The notes beneath the pieces are model-generated. The model worked only from the letters and a program-made list of their open reading frames with translations, was not told the DNA's origin and did no database searches. A stretch of DNA of 64,000 nucleotides from Polynucleobacter sp. Tro8-14-1 (GTDB lineage Bacteria > Pseudomonadota > Gammaproteobacteria > Burkholderiales > Burkholderiaceae): positions 62,001 through 126,000 of the forward strand of contig NZ_JACVPX010000007.1 in NCBI RefSeq assembly GCF_018881655.1, given 5' to 3'. The stretch's first letter is position 1; the number at the start of each line of letters is the position of its first letter. The translations under genes were made by a program, and so were the position numbers. This document shows, piece by piece, positions 48,035 through 55,558 of this stretch.

Positions 48035-48496
48035 ATGATCACAATTCAAACTTTGAAAATCAGTGCCCTCGCATTATTTTTATCAGCACTCTTGGGTGCA
48101 TGCGCTAGTTCGGGAGATTCTCCCACTGGTACAGCAGAAGAGATTCAAGAGGTGCAGTCCCAACTTTTGGGTGACATGCCTTTACCGCAAGGCGCACGAC
48201 TGTCTGGTGGTGATTCCATCATTATTGGCCGTGGCAACGAATGGGTTGGTAGAGCGGTAGTCAATGCACTTCAAGGTGCAACTGATGTCTACGCATTTTT
48301 CCAATCAGAATATCCAAAGGGTGGCTGGACAATAGTGACTGCTGTGAAAGCAAAAACGAGTATTTTGGTTTTCACTAAAGGCGATAGAACTGCTACTGTT
48401 GAAATCGTGGATGGATCTCTTGGCGGTCCTAAGTCAGTCATCATCGTGACCTCTTCACCAAAGAACGCAAACGTAGTTGCTCCAACTCGTAAATGA
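48035..48496 (+). CDS. Putative lipoprotein, function unknown
   Basis: A 153-aa protein with a lipoprotein signal (hydrophobic run then LLGAC, Cys at 23). The mature part has two alpha/beta-like repeats: LPLPQGARL-type start, then IIIGRGNEWVGR and VYAFFQSEYPKGGWTIVTAVKAKTSILVFTKGDRTA. No named family recognised. It has its own promoter and a strong terminator, so it is monocistronic. Confidence 0.72.
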   Translation: MITIQTLKISALALFLSALLGACASSGDSPTGTAEEIQEVQSQLLGDMPLPQGARLSGGDSIIIGRGNEWVGRAVVNALQGATDVYAFFQSEYPKGGWTIVTAVKAKTSILVFTKGDRTATVEIVDGSLGGPKSVIIVTSSPKNANVVAPTRK

Positions 48497-48521
48497 TTTG
48501 ACTGAGTAACGTAGTAAATAA

Positions 48522-48548
48522 AAAAGGCCTCTAACCAAGAGGCCTTTT
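48522..48548. terminator. bidirectional terminator between the lipoprotein gene and lexA
   Basis: AAAAGGCCTCT/AGAGGCCTTTT, 11 bp with a 5-base loop and A/T flanks on both sides. Confidence 0.9.
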
Positions 48549-48565
48549 GCTTTAGGGGCTTGAGC

Positions 48566-49285
48566 TTAAAGCCCTTCAGCCCTTATCAAGCCAACTGCCT
48601 GGCCTTCAATGGCAAAGTTGGGCTGACGATCGTCAACCAAAATGTTTTTGAAGTCTGGGTTCTCTGCTTGCAATTCGATGACCATGCCGTTCGCAGTTTT
48701 CTTTTGTTGCCAACGCTTCACAGTCACTTCATCATCAAGGCGAGCAACAACAATGTCACCGTTGCGAACTTCGGTTGTCTTTCTTACGGCTAAATAATCG
48801 CCATCCAGAATGCCGGCATCGCGCATACTCATGCCTTTTACTTTTAATAAGTAATCAGCACCTTTGCTAAATAAATTTGGATCAACCGGAACATGCTTTT
48901 CAATATGTTCCACAGCCATGATTGGGGATCCAGCGGCAACACGACCAATTAATGGCAACGTGAGTTGTTGTAATGCGCCTGACGGTAAAGAAAGCTGGCG
49001 GTATTTATTGCTATTGTGCGATTGATTAAATCGTTGCGGAATCCGAATGCCGCGTGAAGTGCCGGGCGTTAATTCGATATAACCTTTTTTGGCAAGTGCG
49101 CGCAGATGTTCTTCGGCAGCATTGGCAGAGGCAAATCCGAGTTGGGTGGCTATCTCTGCACGGGTTGGCGGCAGACCACTTTCATCGATGGCCTTAGTAA
49201 TCAACTCCAAAATCTCATTCTGACGTGGAGTGAGCTTGGGGAGGGCAGTCAGCCCCTCCGGAAAATCGACTGTGTTTATGTCCAT
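48566..49285 (-). CDS. lexA: SOS repressor LexA
   Basis: Repressor of DNA-damage genes that cleaves itself when RecA is activated. 239 aa. A winged-helix DNA-binding domain ([32 protein letters not shown]) is followed by the Ala-Gly cleavage site in RVAAGSP, the catalytic Ser in KGMSMRD and Lys in DEVTVKRW. Start ATG 49285. It is longer than E. coli LexA (202) because of an N-terminal extension and a basic linker. Its operator touches the start codon. Confidence 0.96.
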   Translation of the reverse strand: MDINTVDFPEGLTALPKLTPRQNEILELITKAIDESGLPPTRAEIATQLGFASANAAEEHLRALAKKGYIELTPGTSRGIRIPQRFNQSHNSNKYRQLSLPSGALQQLTLPLIGRVAAGSPIMAVEHIEKHVPVDPNLFSKGADYLLKVKGMSMRDAGILDGDYLAVRKTTEVRNGDIVVARLDDEVTVKRWQQKKTANGMVIELQAENPDFKNILVDDRQPNFAIEGQAVGLIRAEGL

Positions 49286-49304
49286 ACTGGGATTGTATAC
49301 AGCA
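49285..49304 (-). promoter_or_regulatory. LexA operator (SOS box) at lexA
   Basis: TACTG-N10-CAGCA reads as CTG-N10-CAG, close to the gammaproteobacterial SOS-box consensus. It overlaps the -10 of the lexA promoter and abuts the ATG, so LexA should repress its own gene. Confidence 0.85.
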
Positions 49305-49320
49305 GTATTTGATAGATCAA
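49291..49320 (-). promoter_or_regulatory. lexA promoter
   Basis: On the minus strand TTGATC and TACAAT are spaced by 17 bases. Transcription would start 6-8 bases after the -10, that is at or next to the ATG, so the mRNA may be leaderless. Confidence 0.7.
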
Positions 49321-49344
49321 GCTATTTAAGGGGGATAATGGGGT

Positions 49345-50421
49345 ATGAGCTCTCAACAAAATACTCCTGAAACCTCACCCCACATTTTAGTGTTGGGTAT
49401 GGGTGGCACGATCGCCGGCTTGGCACCGAGCCCGGCAGATAAACCTCTGCAATATGAAGCTGGCCAGGTCGAGGTTTCCTCTTTGCTTGCCCATATTCAA
49501 TCTGCCGTTCCAGAAGGCATTAGCTTAGTTTCAAGGCAGGTTGCCAACATCAATAGTCGCAATCTGACAGAGCCCTTATTAACAATTTTGGGTGAAACTG
49601 TTAGAGAGGCCCTTGCTAATACCTTGGTTAAAGGCATAGTGGTCACTCACGGAACTGACACGATTGAGGAGACGGGTGTCTTTTTGCAGCTGACTTGCGG
49701 TAAATATGCTCAAAATTTAGGCAAAAGAGTCATCTTGACTGGCGCCATGTTGCCGTCCAATGCACCTAAGGCGGATGGCCCATCCAACTTGCTAGACGCT
49801 ATTCGTTGGGCATCTAGCCCATTAGATGATTGCCCAGGCGGCATATATGCCGTAATGGATGGCAGAGGTTGTTTGGCCATGGACCTAGCAAAACGCCACG
49901 GTAGCGCCCTCAATGCGCCCATCCAAGCTTCTCCTAGCAGCTCAGTTGGGTTGATTAATCCATCCTGGTTGTCGGGCGTGAAGGCAGTTCAGGCGCTTTG
50001 GAGTGAGGATTTGCCTATTCCTAAGGAGGGTGAATGGCCTTGGGTAGAGATATTGACGAGCCATGCAGGCGCTCGCTCAGAAACGATTACCCATTGGCTA
50101 AACTCCAAAGTAAAGGGCTTGGTCCTTGCGGGTTCGGGTATGGGGGGCTTTCATGATGCGTGGAGAGATCCCCTGGGGGCAGCAGTAAAGCATGGAATTG
50201 CCTTGGTGAGAACTACTAGAACGGGCGCGGGTGAAACCCTGTCCGATTTGCCTGAAAAGGACATTGGCGGGTGTTTGGCATCAGGCAGTCTTACTGCTCC
50301 TAGGGCCAGAATTGCACTCCAGCTAGCGTTGAATGCCGAAAAACAGGCTCAAATAGCTGGTAAATCCCTGACTTGGCAGGATTTTTTTGCTAGAATAGCG
50401 GTCTTGCCTGTAATACGGTAA
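49345..50421 (+). CDS. L-asparaginase
   Basis: Hydrolyses asparagine to aspartate and ammonia. 358 aa with the two catalytic Thr motifs: GMGGTIAGLAP near 17-27 and THGTDTIEETG near 100. LTGAMLPSNAPKADGPSNLLDA and the C-terminal RTTRTGAGE fit type II folds. There is no signal peptide, so it is cytoplasmic. AAGGGGG lies 10 bases before the ATG. Divergent from lexA; its 3' end contains the rpsF promoter. Confidence 0.9.
   Translation: MSSQQNTPETSPHILVLGMGGTIAGLAPSPADKPLQYEAGQVEVSSLLAHIQSAVPEGISLVSRQVANINSRNLTEPLLTILGETVREALANTLVKGIVVTHGTDTIEETGVFLQLTCGKYAQNLGKRVILTGAMLPSNAPKADGPSNLLDAIRWASSPLDDCPGGIYAVMDGRGCLAMDLAKRHGSALNAPIQASPSSSVGLINPSWLSGVKAVQALWSEDLPIPKEGEWPWVEILTSHAGARSETITHWLNSKVKGLVLAGSGMGGFHDAWRDPLGAAVKHGIALVRTTRTGAGETLSDLPEKDIGGCLASGSLTAPRARIALQLALNAEKQAQIAGKSLTWQDFFARIAVLPVIR
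50369..50396 (+). promoter_or_regulatory. predicted rpsF operon promoter
   Basis: -10 TAGAAT at 50391 with a weak -35 CTGACT 16 bases before it, inside the end of the asparaginase gene. It would give a leader of about 150 bases for rpsF. Confidence 0.45.
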
Positions 50422-50479
50422 GTGCTGAAAAGCAGTTGTAAAAGTGTTGTTAGCAGTACCTACAATTTGTTACTACCTT

Positions 50480-50534
50480 GTCACACTGGCGCTGAGTTCA
50501 CAACCATCAGAACTTAGCAAGACGCCCAGGTGAC
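50480..50534 (+). promoter_or_regulatory. Long hairpin in the rpsF leader (candidate S6:S18 site)
   Basis: GTCAC/GTGAC at the base, CTGGC/GCCCAG with a bulge, and GCTGAGTTC/GAACTTAGC at the top form an interrupted hairpin 21 bases before the rpsF ATG. S6-S18 autoregulation through a leader hairpin is known in other bacteria; equivalence here is inferred. Confidence 0.5.
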
Positions 50535-50555
50535 TCTATCCTTAAGGAGTGTTAG

Positions 50556-50930
50556 ATGCGTCATTATGAAATCGTCTTTATCGTCCATCCGGACCAAAGC
50601 GAGCAAGTGCCAGCGATGATCGATCGTTACAAAGCTACATTAGCAGCTGCGGGCGGCAAAATTCATCGTATGGAAGATTGGGGTCGTCGTCAGATGGCTT
50701 ACATGATCGACAAGCTTGCTAAAGCCCATTACGTTTGCATGAACATTGAGTGCGACCAGAAAACTCTGGAAGAGCTCGAGCATGCGTTCAAATTTAACGA
50801 TGCTGTTTTGCGTCACCTCATCATCAAGACTAAGAAAGCTGAAACAGAGCCTTCCATCATGATGAAAGAAGTGCAACGTGAAGAAGCACGTAAATCTGCT
50901 CAAGCCGACGCTCCTGTAGCGACAGCCTAA
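50556..50930 (+). CDS. rpsF: 30S ribosomal protein S6
   Basis: 124 aa, starting [19 protein letters not shown], with the S6 core [25 protein letters not shown]. Strong ribosome site TTAAGGAG. First gene of rpsF-priB-rpsR-rplI-dnaB. Confidence 0.97.
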   Translation: MRHYEIVFIVHPDQSEQVPAMIDRYKATLAAAGGKIHRMEDWGRRQMAYMIDKLAKAHYVCMNIECDQKTLEELEHAFKFNDAVLRHLIIKTKKAETEPSIMMKEVQREEARKSAQADAPVATA

Positions 50931-50989
50931 GTTAGAAATTTGAAGAGGAATACACAGACTAGAAAACGTATCAGAGAAGCGGAGCGGCG

Positions 50990-51283
50990 TTGAATCATTT
51001 CACCCTCACTGCAATCTTGGTATCTAAAGACGCGATTCGATTTACACCAGCAGGAATACCGGTGATGCATTGCCAGCTAGAACATAGCGGCCAAGCAAAC
51101 GAGGTAGGAGTGGCAAGGAAAATTCAGATGAACGTTGAAGCCATCACAATCGGTCCGATACAAAAGGACTTAGAGCGAGTGGATTTAGGAACTGAGGCAG
51201 TGTTTGAGGGATTCTTAGCACCCAAGACTCTACGTAATCAAAGACTTGTTTTCCATATTACCCATATTCAATTGAAAAATTAA
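50990..51283 (+). CDS. priB: Primosomal replication protein PriB
   Basis: Single-stranded-DNA-binding OB-fold protein that helps PriA restart replication. 97 aa, with [21 protein letters not shown] and [11 protein letters not shown]. The start is TTG at 50990, the only one that keeps the conserved N-terminus, with GAAGCGGAG upstream. Its position between rpsF and rpsR is diagnostic. Confidence 0.92.
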   Translation: MNHFTLTAILVSKDAIRFTPAGIPVMHCQLEHSGQANEVGVARKIQMNVEAITIGPIQKDLERVDLGTEAVFEGFLAPKTLRNQRLVFHITHIQLKN

Positions 51284-51296
51284 AGAGGAAATCATC

Positions 51297-51569
51297 ATGG
51301 CGTTTGGAAAGAAACCCGATTTCAAAAAGAAACCAGCTCAGAACCCATTGTTCAAGCGTAAGCGTTATTGCCGTTTCACTGTTGCTGGCGTAGAACAGAT
51401 TGACTACAAAGATGTAGATACATTGAAGGACTTCATTGGCGAAAACGCCAAGATCACTCCTGCTCGTTTGACAGGCACAAAAGCAAAGTATCAGCGTCAG
51501 TTAGACACTGCTATCAAGCGTGCTCGTTACTTGGCTTTATTGCCATTCTCCGATCAACATAAGAAATAA
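51297..51569 (+). CDS. rpsR: 30S ribosomal protein S18
   Basis: 90 aa with [20 protein letters not shown] and [32 protein letters not shown], the S18 core. A lysine-rich N-terminus ([12 protein letters not shown]) precedes it. AGAGGAAA precedes the ATG by a normal distance. Confidence 0.97.
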   Translation: MAFGKKPDFKKKPAQNPLFKRKRYCRFTVAGVEQIDYKDVDTLKDFIGENAKITPARLTGTKAKYQRQLDTAIKRARYLALLPFSDQHKK

Positions 51570-51582
51570 TTGGGAGCCCTCA

Positions 51583-52035
51583 ATGCAAATCATTCTTTTA
51601 GAAAAAGTAACTAACCTGGGCAACCTTGGCGACGTAGTTCGCGTTAAAGACGGTTTCGCTCGTAACTTTTTAATCCCACAACGCAAAGCCCGTCGTGCAA
51701 CTGAAGCAGCAATTGCTGATTTTGCAGTTCGTCGTGCTGAGTTGGAAAAATTGGCTGCTGAGAAATTGGCTGCCGCTGAAGCAGTTGGCATCAAGCTCAA
51801 AGATTTGGTTCTTGAAATCGGTCAAAAAGCAGGTGTTGACGGTCGTTTGTTTGGTTCTGTAACCAATCATGACATCGCTGATGCTTTGAAAGCTAAAGGC
51901 TTCACAATTGAGAAGTCTTCAGTACGCATGCCTACTGGCCCATTGAAAATGGTTGGTGATCACCCTGTAGCGGTTGCTGTTCATACCGACGTAGTTGCAG
52001 ACATCACTATTCGTGTAGTTGGCGAGCAAGCTTAA
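51583..52035 (+). CDS. rplI: 50S ribosomal protein L9
   Basis: 150 aa. Starts [30 protein letters not shown] split across the usual L9 N-terminal domain; the long connecting helix and C-terminal domain with [11 protein letters not shown] follow. The ATG at 51583 is chosen; an earlier in-frame start would overlap rpsR with a non-conserved leader. Confidence 0.96.
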   Translation: MQIILLEKVTNLGNLGDVVRVKDGFARNFLIPQRKARRATEAAIADFAVRRAELEKLAAEKLAAAEAVGIKLKDLVLEIGQKAGVDGRLFGSVTNHDIADALKAKGFTIEKSSVRMPTGPLKMVGDHPVAVAVHTDVVADITIRVVGEQA

Positions 52036-52059
52036 GTCTTAGATCTGTAAACTAGCCAC

Positions 52060-54555
52060 ATGGCTGAATCCCGTTCACGTTCCGTTACGCTGAATCCCGG
52101 CATGATGGGTTCTGGGGATGCAGTCGTGCAGGCTTTAAAAGTTCCGCCGCATTCTGTAGAAGCCGAGCAATCACTGCTCGGCGGTCTACTGATCGATAAC
52201 TCTTCTTGGGATAACCTGGGTGGAGTATTAAACGATAAAGATTTCTATCGCCCCGAACATGCTTTGATCTACAAGGCAATTGCTCGTTTGGTTGGCGACA
52301 ATCATCCCGCTGACGTCATTACTGTTCATGATGCAATTAAATCTGAACAGGGTGGTGATTTGGTTGGTATTGATTACCTAAATTCATTGGCGCAAAACAC
52401 TCCCAGTGCAGCGAACATTAAAGGCTATGCCGATATTGTTCGTGACCGCAGTATTTTGCGTCGCTTGATTGAGGTTTCAGACAGCATCGTCAATTCTGCA
52501 TTCGTTCCTGAGGGACGTACTGTTAGAACGCTGTTGGATGAAGCTGAGTCACGCATTCTTCAGATTGGCGAAGAAGGTAGTCGCAAAGCCGACTATCTAG
52601 AGATTGAACCTTTGCTGAAGGCTGTTGTTGCCCGCATTGATGAGCTCTATAACCGCCAAGGTGGAAGCGACATCACCGGTATTGCAACTGGCTTCATAGA
52701 TTTAGATAAGCAAACTAGCGGCCTGCAAAAAGGTGACTTAGTGATTGTTGCGGGTCGTCCTTCTATGGGTAAAGCTCAGCCTCTAGATGCAAAAGTGAAA
52801 ACGGTTGATGGCTGGAAGTTGATGGGTAATTTGCGTTTTGGCGATCGCCTGGCTTCCGTTGATGGCCAGCATTCAATGGTTACCGGTATTTATCCGCAAG
52901 GTCTTAAGCAGATATACAAAGTTACATTTTCTGATGGTCGTCAAGCTGAGTGTTGTGATGAGCATCTCTGGCGGGTGATGTATCGCGATTGGTCCGAGCC
53001 ACGCGTTGTCAATACCACCCGATTAATGGAAATGCTGCAATGTGTTCGATATAAAAATAGATTGTGGATTGATCCTGTTTCGGGTGACTTTGGCCACTCG
53101 AATGCATTGCCAATTCATCCATGGGTTTTAGGTGCGTTGCTAGGTGATGGCACTCTAGCCCTTTCTCATGGATCAGTTATGTTTTCAACTAAGTCACCTG
53201 AGCTTGTAGAACGCATGAATTTGCTTGCGAACTATGAGATGGAGTTGGTGCATGCTAATGCATATGACTGGAGAATAGTCTCTAAAGCTAGAATTGCAGC
53301 CAATGGTGCACGTCAAGCAGTTCCAACAAATTATTTCAGATCTGCATTGCAGGATATAGGTGTTCTTGGCTGCAGAAGTTTTGATAAATATATTCCTGCT
53401 ACTTATCTAGAGGCGAACAAGACTTCTCGTCTCGCATTATTCCAGGGATTGATGGATACCGATGGGTGGATTGAGAAGTGGGGTTCTATTCGTTTCTGTA
53501 CGGCGAGTAAGCAATTGTCTGAAGACGTTGCGGCTTTAGCCAGGTCTTTGGGTGGCTTTTGCTCAACAGCACAGAAAAAATCAAGCTACACCTACAAGGG
53601 TGAAAAGAAGCAAGGCCGCTTATCTTATGTTTTAAATATGAGTTTTGGTCCCGGTTTTCAAGCTTTTACTCTGCCCGAAAAGACTGAAAGATTAAGAGCA
53701 AGCTGGGATCGCCAACGTAGACTTTCATTTCAAAGTATTGAGCCTTCCAGGATGTCTGAGGCGCAATGTATTTCAGTTAGTCACCCCCAAAGAACTTACG
53801 TAACGAATGATTATGTCGTTACTCACAACACTGCATTTGCATTAAATATCGCCGAGAACGTTGCGCTTGCTGAAGGCTTGCCTGTTGTGGTGTTCTCTAT
53901 GGAGATGTCGGGTGAGCAATTGGCTGCCCGTTTGCTTGGATCAGTAGGGCGCGTAGACCAAGGTCGTATGCGTACTGGTAAGCTGCAAGACGATGAGTGG
54001 CCACGCGTCACAGATGCAATTGCTCGCTTAAGTAATACCCAAATTCTGATTGATGAGACTGGTTCTTTATCAAGCTTAGAGTTGCGTGCACGCGCACGTC
54101 GCATTGCCAGAAACTTTGGTGGCACCCTTGGTCTAGTAGTAATTGACTACTTGCAGTTGATGAGTGGCTCTGGTTCTGAAAACCGCGCAACCGAGATTTC
54201 AGAAATCTCCCGCTCACTCAAGTCACTCGCAAAAGAATTGCAGTGTCCTGTAGTGGCGCTCTCCCAGTTAAATCGTGGTCTTGAGCAACGTCCTAATAAG
54301 CGTCCAATCATGTCTGACTTACGTGAGTCAGGTGCTATCGAGCAAGATGCCGACTTAATTATGTTCATCTATCGTGATGAGGTTTATCACCCGGACACTA
54401 CCACCGATAAAGGTATGGCTGAGATTATCATTGGTAAACAACGTAACGGTCCGATTGGAACTGTGCGCTTAAGCTGGCAAGGTCCGTATACCAAGTTTGA
54501 TAACTTAGCGATGGGCTCTGTTGGTTACTCTTCTGGTGGATACGAGCCTTTTTAA
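52060..54555 (+). CDS. dnaB: Replicative DNA helicase DnaB with an in-frame intein
   Basis: The 831-aa precursor is DnaB interrupted by a 352-aa intein after Lys238, in the Walker A loop. Splicing would restore GRPSMGK-TAFALN and a 479-aa helicase, the normal length. The N-terminal extein holds the DnaB N domain (VPPHSVEAEQSLLGGLL-like start at about 27-45). The C-terminal extein holds VVVFSMEMSGEQLAARLLG, Walker B VVIDYLQLMSG and DLRESGAIEQDADLI. Unspliced protein cannot bind ATP, so splicing is essential. Last gene of the rpsF operon, 24 bases after rplI. Confidence 0.96.
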   Translation: MAESRSRSVTLNPGMMGSGDAVVQALKVPPHSVEAEQSLLGGLLIDNSSWDNLGGVLNDKDFYRPEHALIYKAIARLVGDNHPADVITVHDAIKSEQGGDLVGIDYLNSLAQNTPSAANIKGYADIVRDRSILRRLIEVSDSIVNSAFVPEGRTVRTLLDEAESRILQIGEEGSRKADYLEIEPLLKAVVARIDELYNRQGGSDITGIATGFIDLDKQTSGLQKGDLVIVAGRPSMGKAQPLDAKVKTVDGWKLMGNLRFGDRLASVDGQHSMVTGIYPQGLKQIYKVTFSDGRQAECCDEHLWRVMYRDWSEPRVVNTTRLMEMLQCVRYKNRLWIDPVSGDFGHSNALPIHPWVLGALLGDGTLALSHGSVMFSTKSPELVERMNLLANYEMELVHANAYDWRIVSKARIAANGARQAVPTNYFRSALQDIGVLGCRSFDKYIPATYLEANKTSRLALFQGLMDTDGWIEKWGSIRFCTASKQLSEDVAALARSLGGFCSTAQKKSSYTYKGEKKQGRLSYVLNMSFGPGFQAFTLPEKTERLRASWDRQRRLSFQSIEPSRMSEAQCISVSHPQRTYVTNDYVVTHNTAFALNIAENVALAEGLPVVVFSMEMSGEQLAARLLGSVGRVDQGRMRTGKLQDDEWPRVTDAIARLSNTQILIDETGSLSSLELRARARRIARNFGGTLGLVVIDYLQLMSGSGSENRATEISEISRSLKSLAKELQCPVVALSQLNRGLEQRPNKRPIMSDLRESGAIEQDADLIMFIYRDEVYHPDTTTDKGMAEIIIGKQRNGPIGTVRLSWQGPYTKFDNLAMGSVGYSSGGYEPF
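52774..53829 (+). other. Class 3 DnaB intein with LAGLIDADG endonuclease
   Basis: 352 residues (AQPLDAKVKT ... VVTHN). The first residue is Ala, not Cys or Ser. Class 3 markers are present: Trp66 after the block B His (DEHLW), Cys332 in block F (AQCISV) and Thr350 before the terminal His-Asn (VVTHN). The +1 extein residue is Thr. The central part has two LAGLIDADG-type motifs, LGALLGDGTL at 119-128 and FQGLMDTDGW at 223-232, both with their acidic residues, so the homing endonuclease looks active. Length and intact motifs indicate a functional, not degenerate, element. Confidence 0.9.
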
Positions 54556-54584
54556 ATCCAAATAAGAAAACAAATTGCCCAAAG

Positions 54585-54613
54585 AAAAAGCCTCACACTG
54601 TGAGGCTTTTTTT
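54585..54613. terminator. bidirectional terminator after dnaB
   Basis: AAAAAGCCTCAC/GTGAGGCTTTTT with a 3-base loop, A-tract before and T-tract after; shared by convergent dnaB and the PsiF-like gene. Confidence 0.9.
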
Positions 54614-54642
54614 ATTCGGCAATTAAGCTGAATTGATAAAGC

Positions 54643-54909
54643 TTATTTACCGCCTTCACATTTCTTGATTGAAGCAGCTTTAGCTGCGCCATAAAGTGGT
54701 TTGCCATCTTTGCTAATTGCTTTAGCTTCACATTCATTTGCTTGAGCTCCGCCCATGCATTTTTTAATGGAAGCATCTTTAGCTGCGCCATAGAGGGGCT
54801 TACCTTCTTTGCTTACTGCTCTAGCTTCGCAAGCCGCTTGGTCAGCGAAAGCAGAAGTAGAGAGTGCAAAACTAAATGCAATACTTAAAGCGATGATGAT
54901 TTTTTTCAT
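54643..54909 (-). CDS. Small exported protein with two PsiF-type repeats
   Basis: An 88-aa protein with a signal peptide (1-22, ending STSAFA) and two tandem repeats of about 30 residues. Each has CEA[RK]A[VI]SK[ED]GKPLYGAAK, then SIKKC, so each carries two Cys that may form a disulfide. This resembles the phosphate-starvation PsiF family, whose function is unknown. It is monocistronic, with an AT-rich leader and a GGAGATGTC ribosome site. Confidence 0.7.
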   Translation of the reverse strand: MKKIIIALSIAFSFALSTSAFADQAACEARAVSKEGKPLYGAAKDASIKKCMGGAQANECEAKAISKDGKPLYGAAKAASIKKCEGGK

Positions 54910-55024
54910 GACATCTCCAATTGTGAGTACTTCAGTTCGTGGACTACTTAATAAAATACTGTAATCTAAATTAAGATATTAGGAAACATGGGGAAAGTGC
55001 TATTAACCCTAAAGAATGTCAATA

Positions 55025-55558
55025 TCAGGGCACCATACGACGTGCTTCAGTAAATTTAGCTGCCCAATAGGGTGATGTGATGTAGTCTAATCGCACAGTG
55101 CCACCGGCACTAGGGGCATGAACAAACCTGCCTTGCCCAACATAGATTCCGGCATGGGAATATTTTTCACCGGTAGTGTTAAAGAACACTAAATCACCTG
55201 GTGCGGGAGGCTGCCCTTCAATGCTTCTACCTTTGGTGCTCATCAATTGAATCGTGCGCGGTAGTTTTACCCCAGCCGCTTTGTTATAGACATACACAAT
55301 CAGACCGCTGCAATCAAAACCACCCTTTGGGGTATTGCCACCATAGCGATAGGGCACATCCACCAAGCCTACGGCTGCAATGGAGATATCTTCAGTGCCA
55401 ACACTAGTATCTTGCTTAAATTGAGAAACTTTCGAAGAGGATCCCGATTTACTGCCGAATGTGCTGCATCCGCTTAGGATGAGTAAGCTGCAAATAAAAA
55501 TGCCGCACCCTAAAAGAGTGCGGCATGAGAGGGATTGCTTAGAGTGCGTCAGCAGCAT
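55025..55558 (-). CDS. NlpC/P60-family lipoprotein (C40 peptidase)
   Basis: Putative peptidoglycan endopeptidase anchored to a membrane. With the ATG at 55558 (MLLTHSKQSLSC) it is 177 aa, with a lipoprotein signal ending LILSGC. The catalytic set is intact: Cys in GGFDCSGLIVYVYN, His in YSHAGIYVG and His in FVHAPSAGG. An upstream ATG (55582) is possible. The start overlaps the 3' end of phoH by 20 bases, and the phoH terminator lies within its signal-peptide codons. Confidence 0.88.
   Translation of the reverse strand: MLLTHSKQSLSCRTLLGCGIFICSLLILSGCSTFGSKSGSSSKVSQFKQDTSVGTEDISIAAVGLVDVPYRYGGNTPKGGFDCSGLIVYVYNKAAGVKLPRTIQLMSTKGRSIEGQPPAPGDLVFFNTTGEKYSHAGIYVGQGRFVHAPSAGGTVRLDYITSPYWAAKFTEARRMVP
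55494..55525 (-). terminator. terminator after phoH, inside the NlpC/P60 coding region
   Basis: On the minus strand TGCCGCAC/GTGCGGCA (8 bp, 9-base loop) is followed by TTTTTATTT. It is 14 bases beyond the phoH stop, yet within the signal-peptide codons of the overlapping lipoprotein gene. Confidence 0.8.

Noticed and set aside
52774..53829. Insertion sequence or frameshifted insertion in dnaB
   Set aside because: The insert is in frame, has no terminal inverted repeats or transposase, and carries complete intein splicing blocks.
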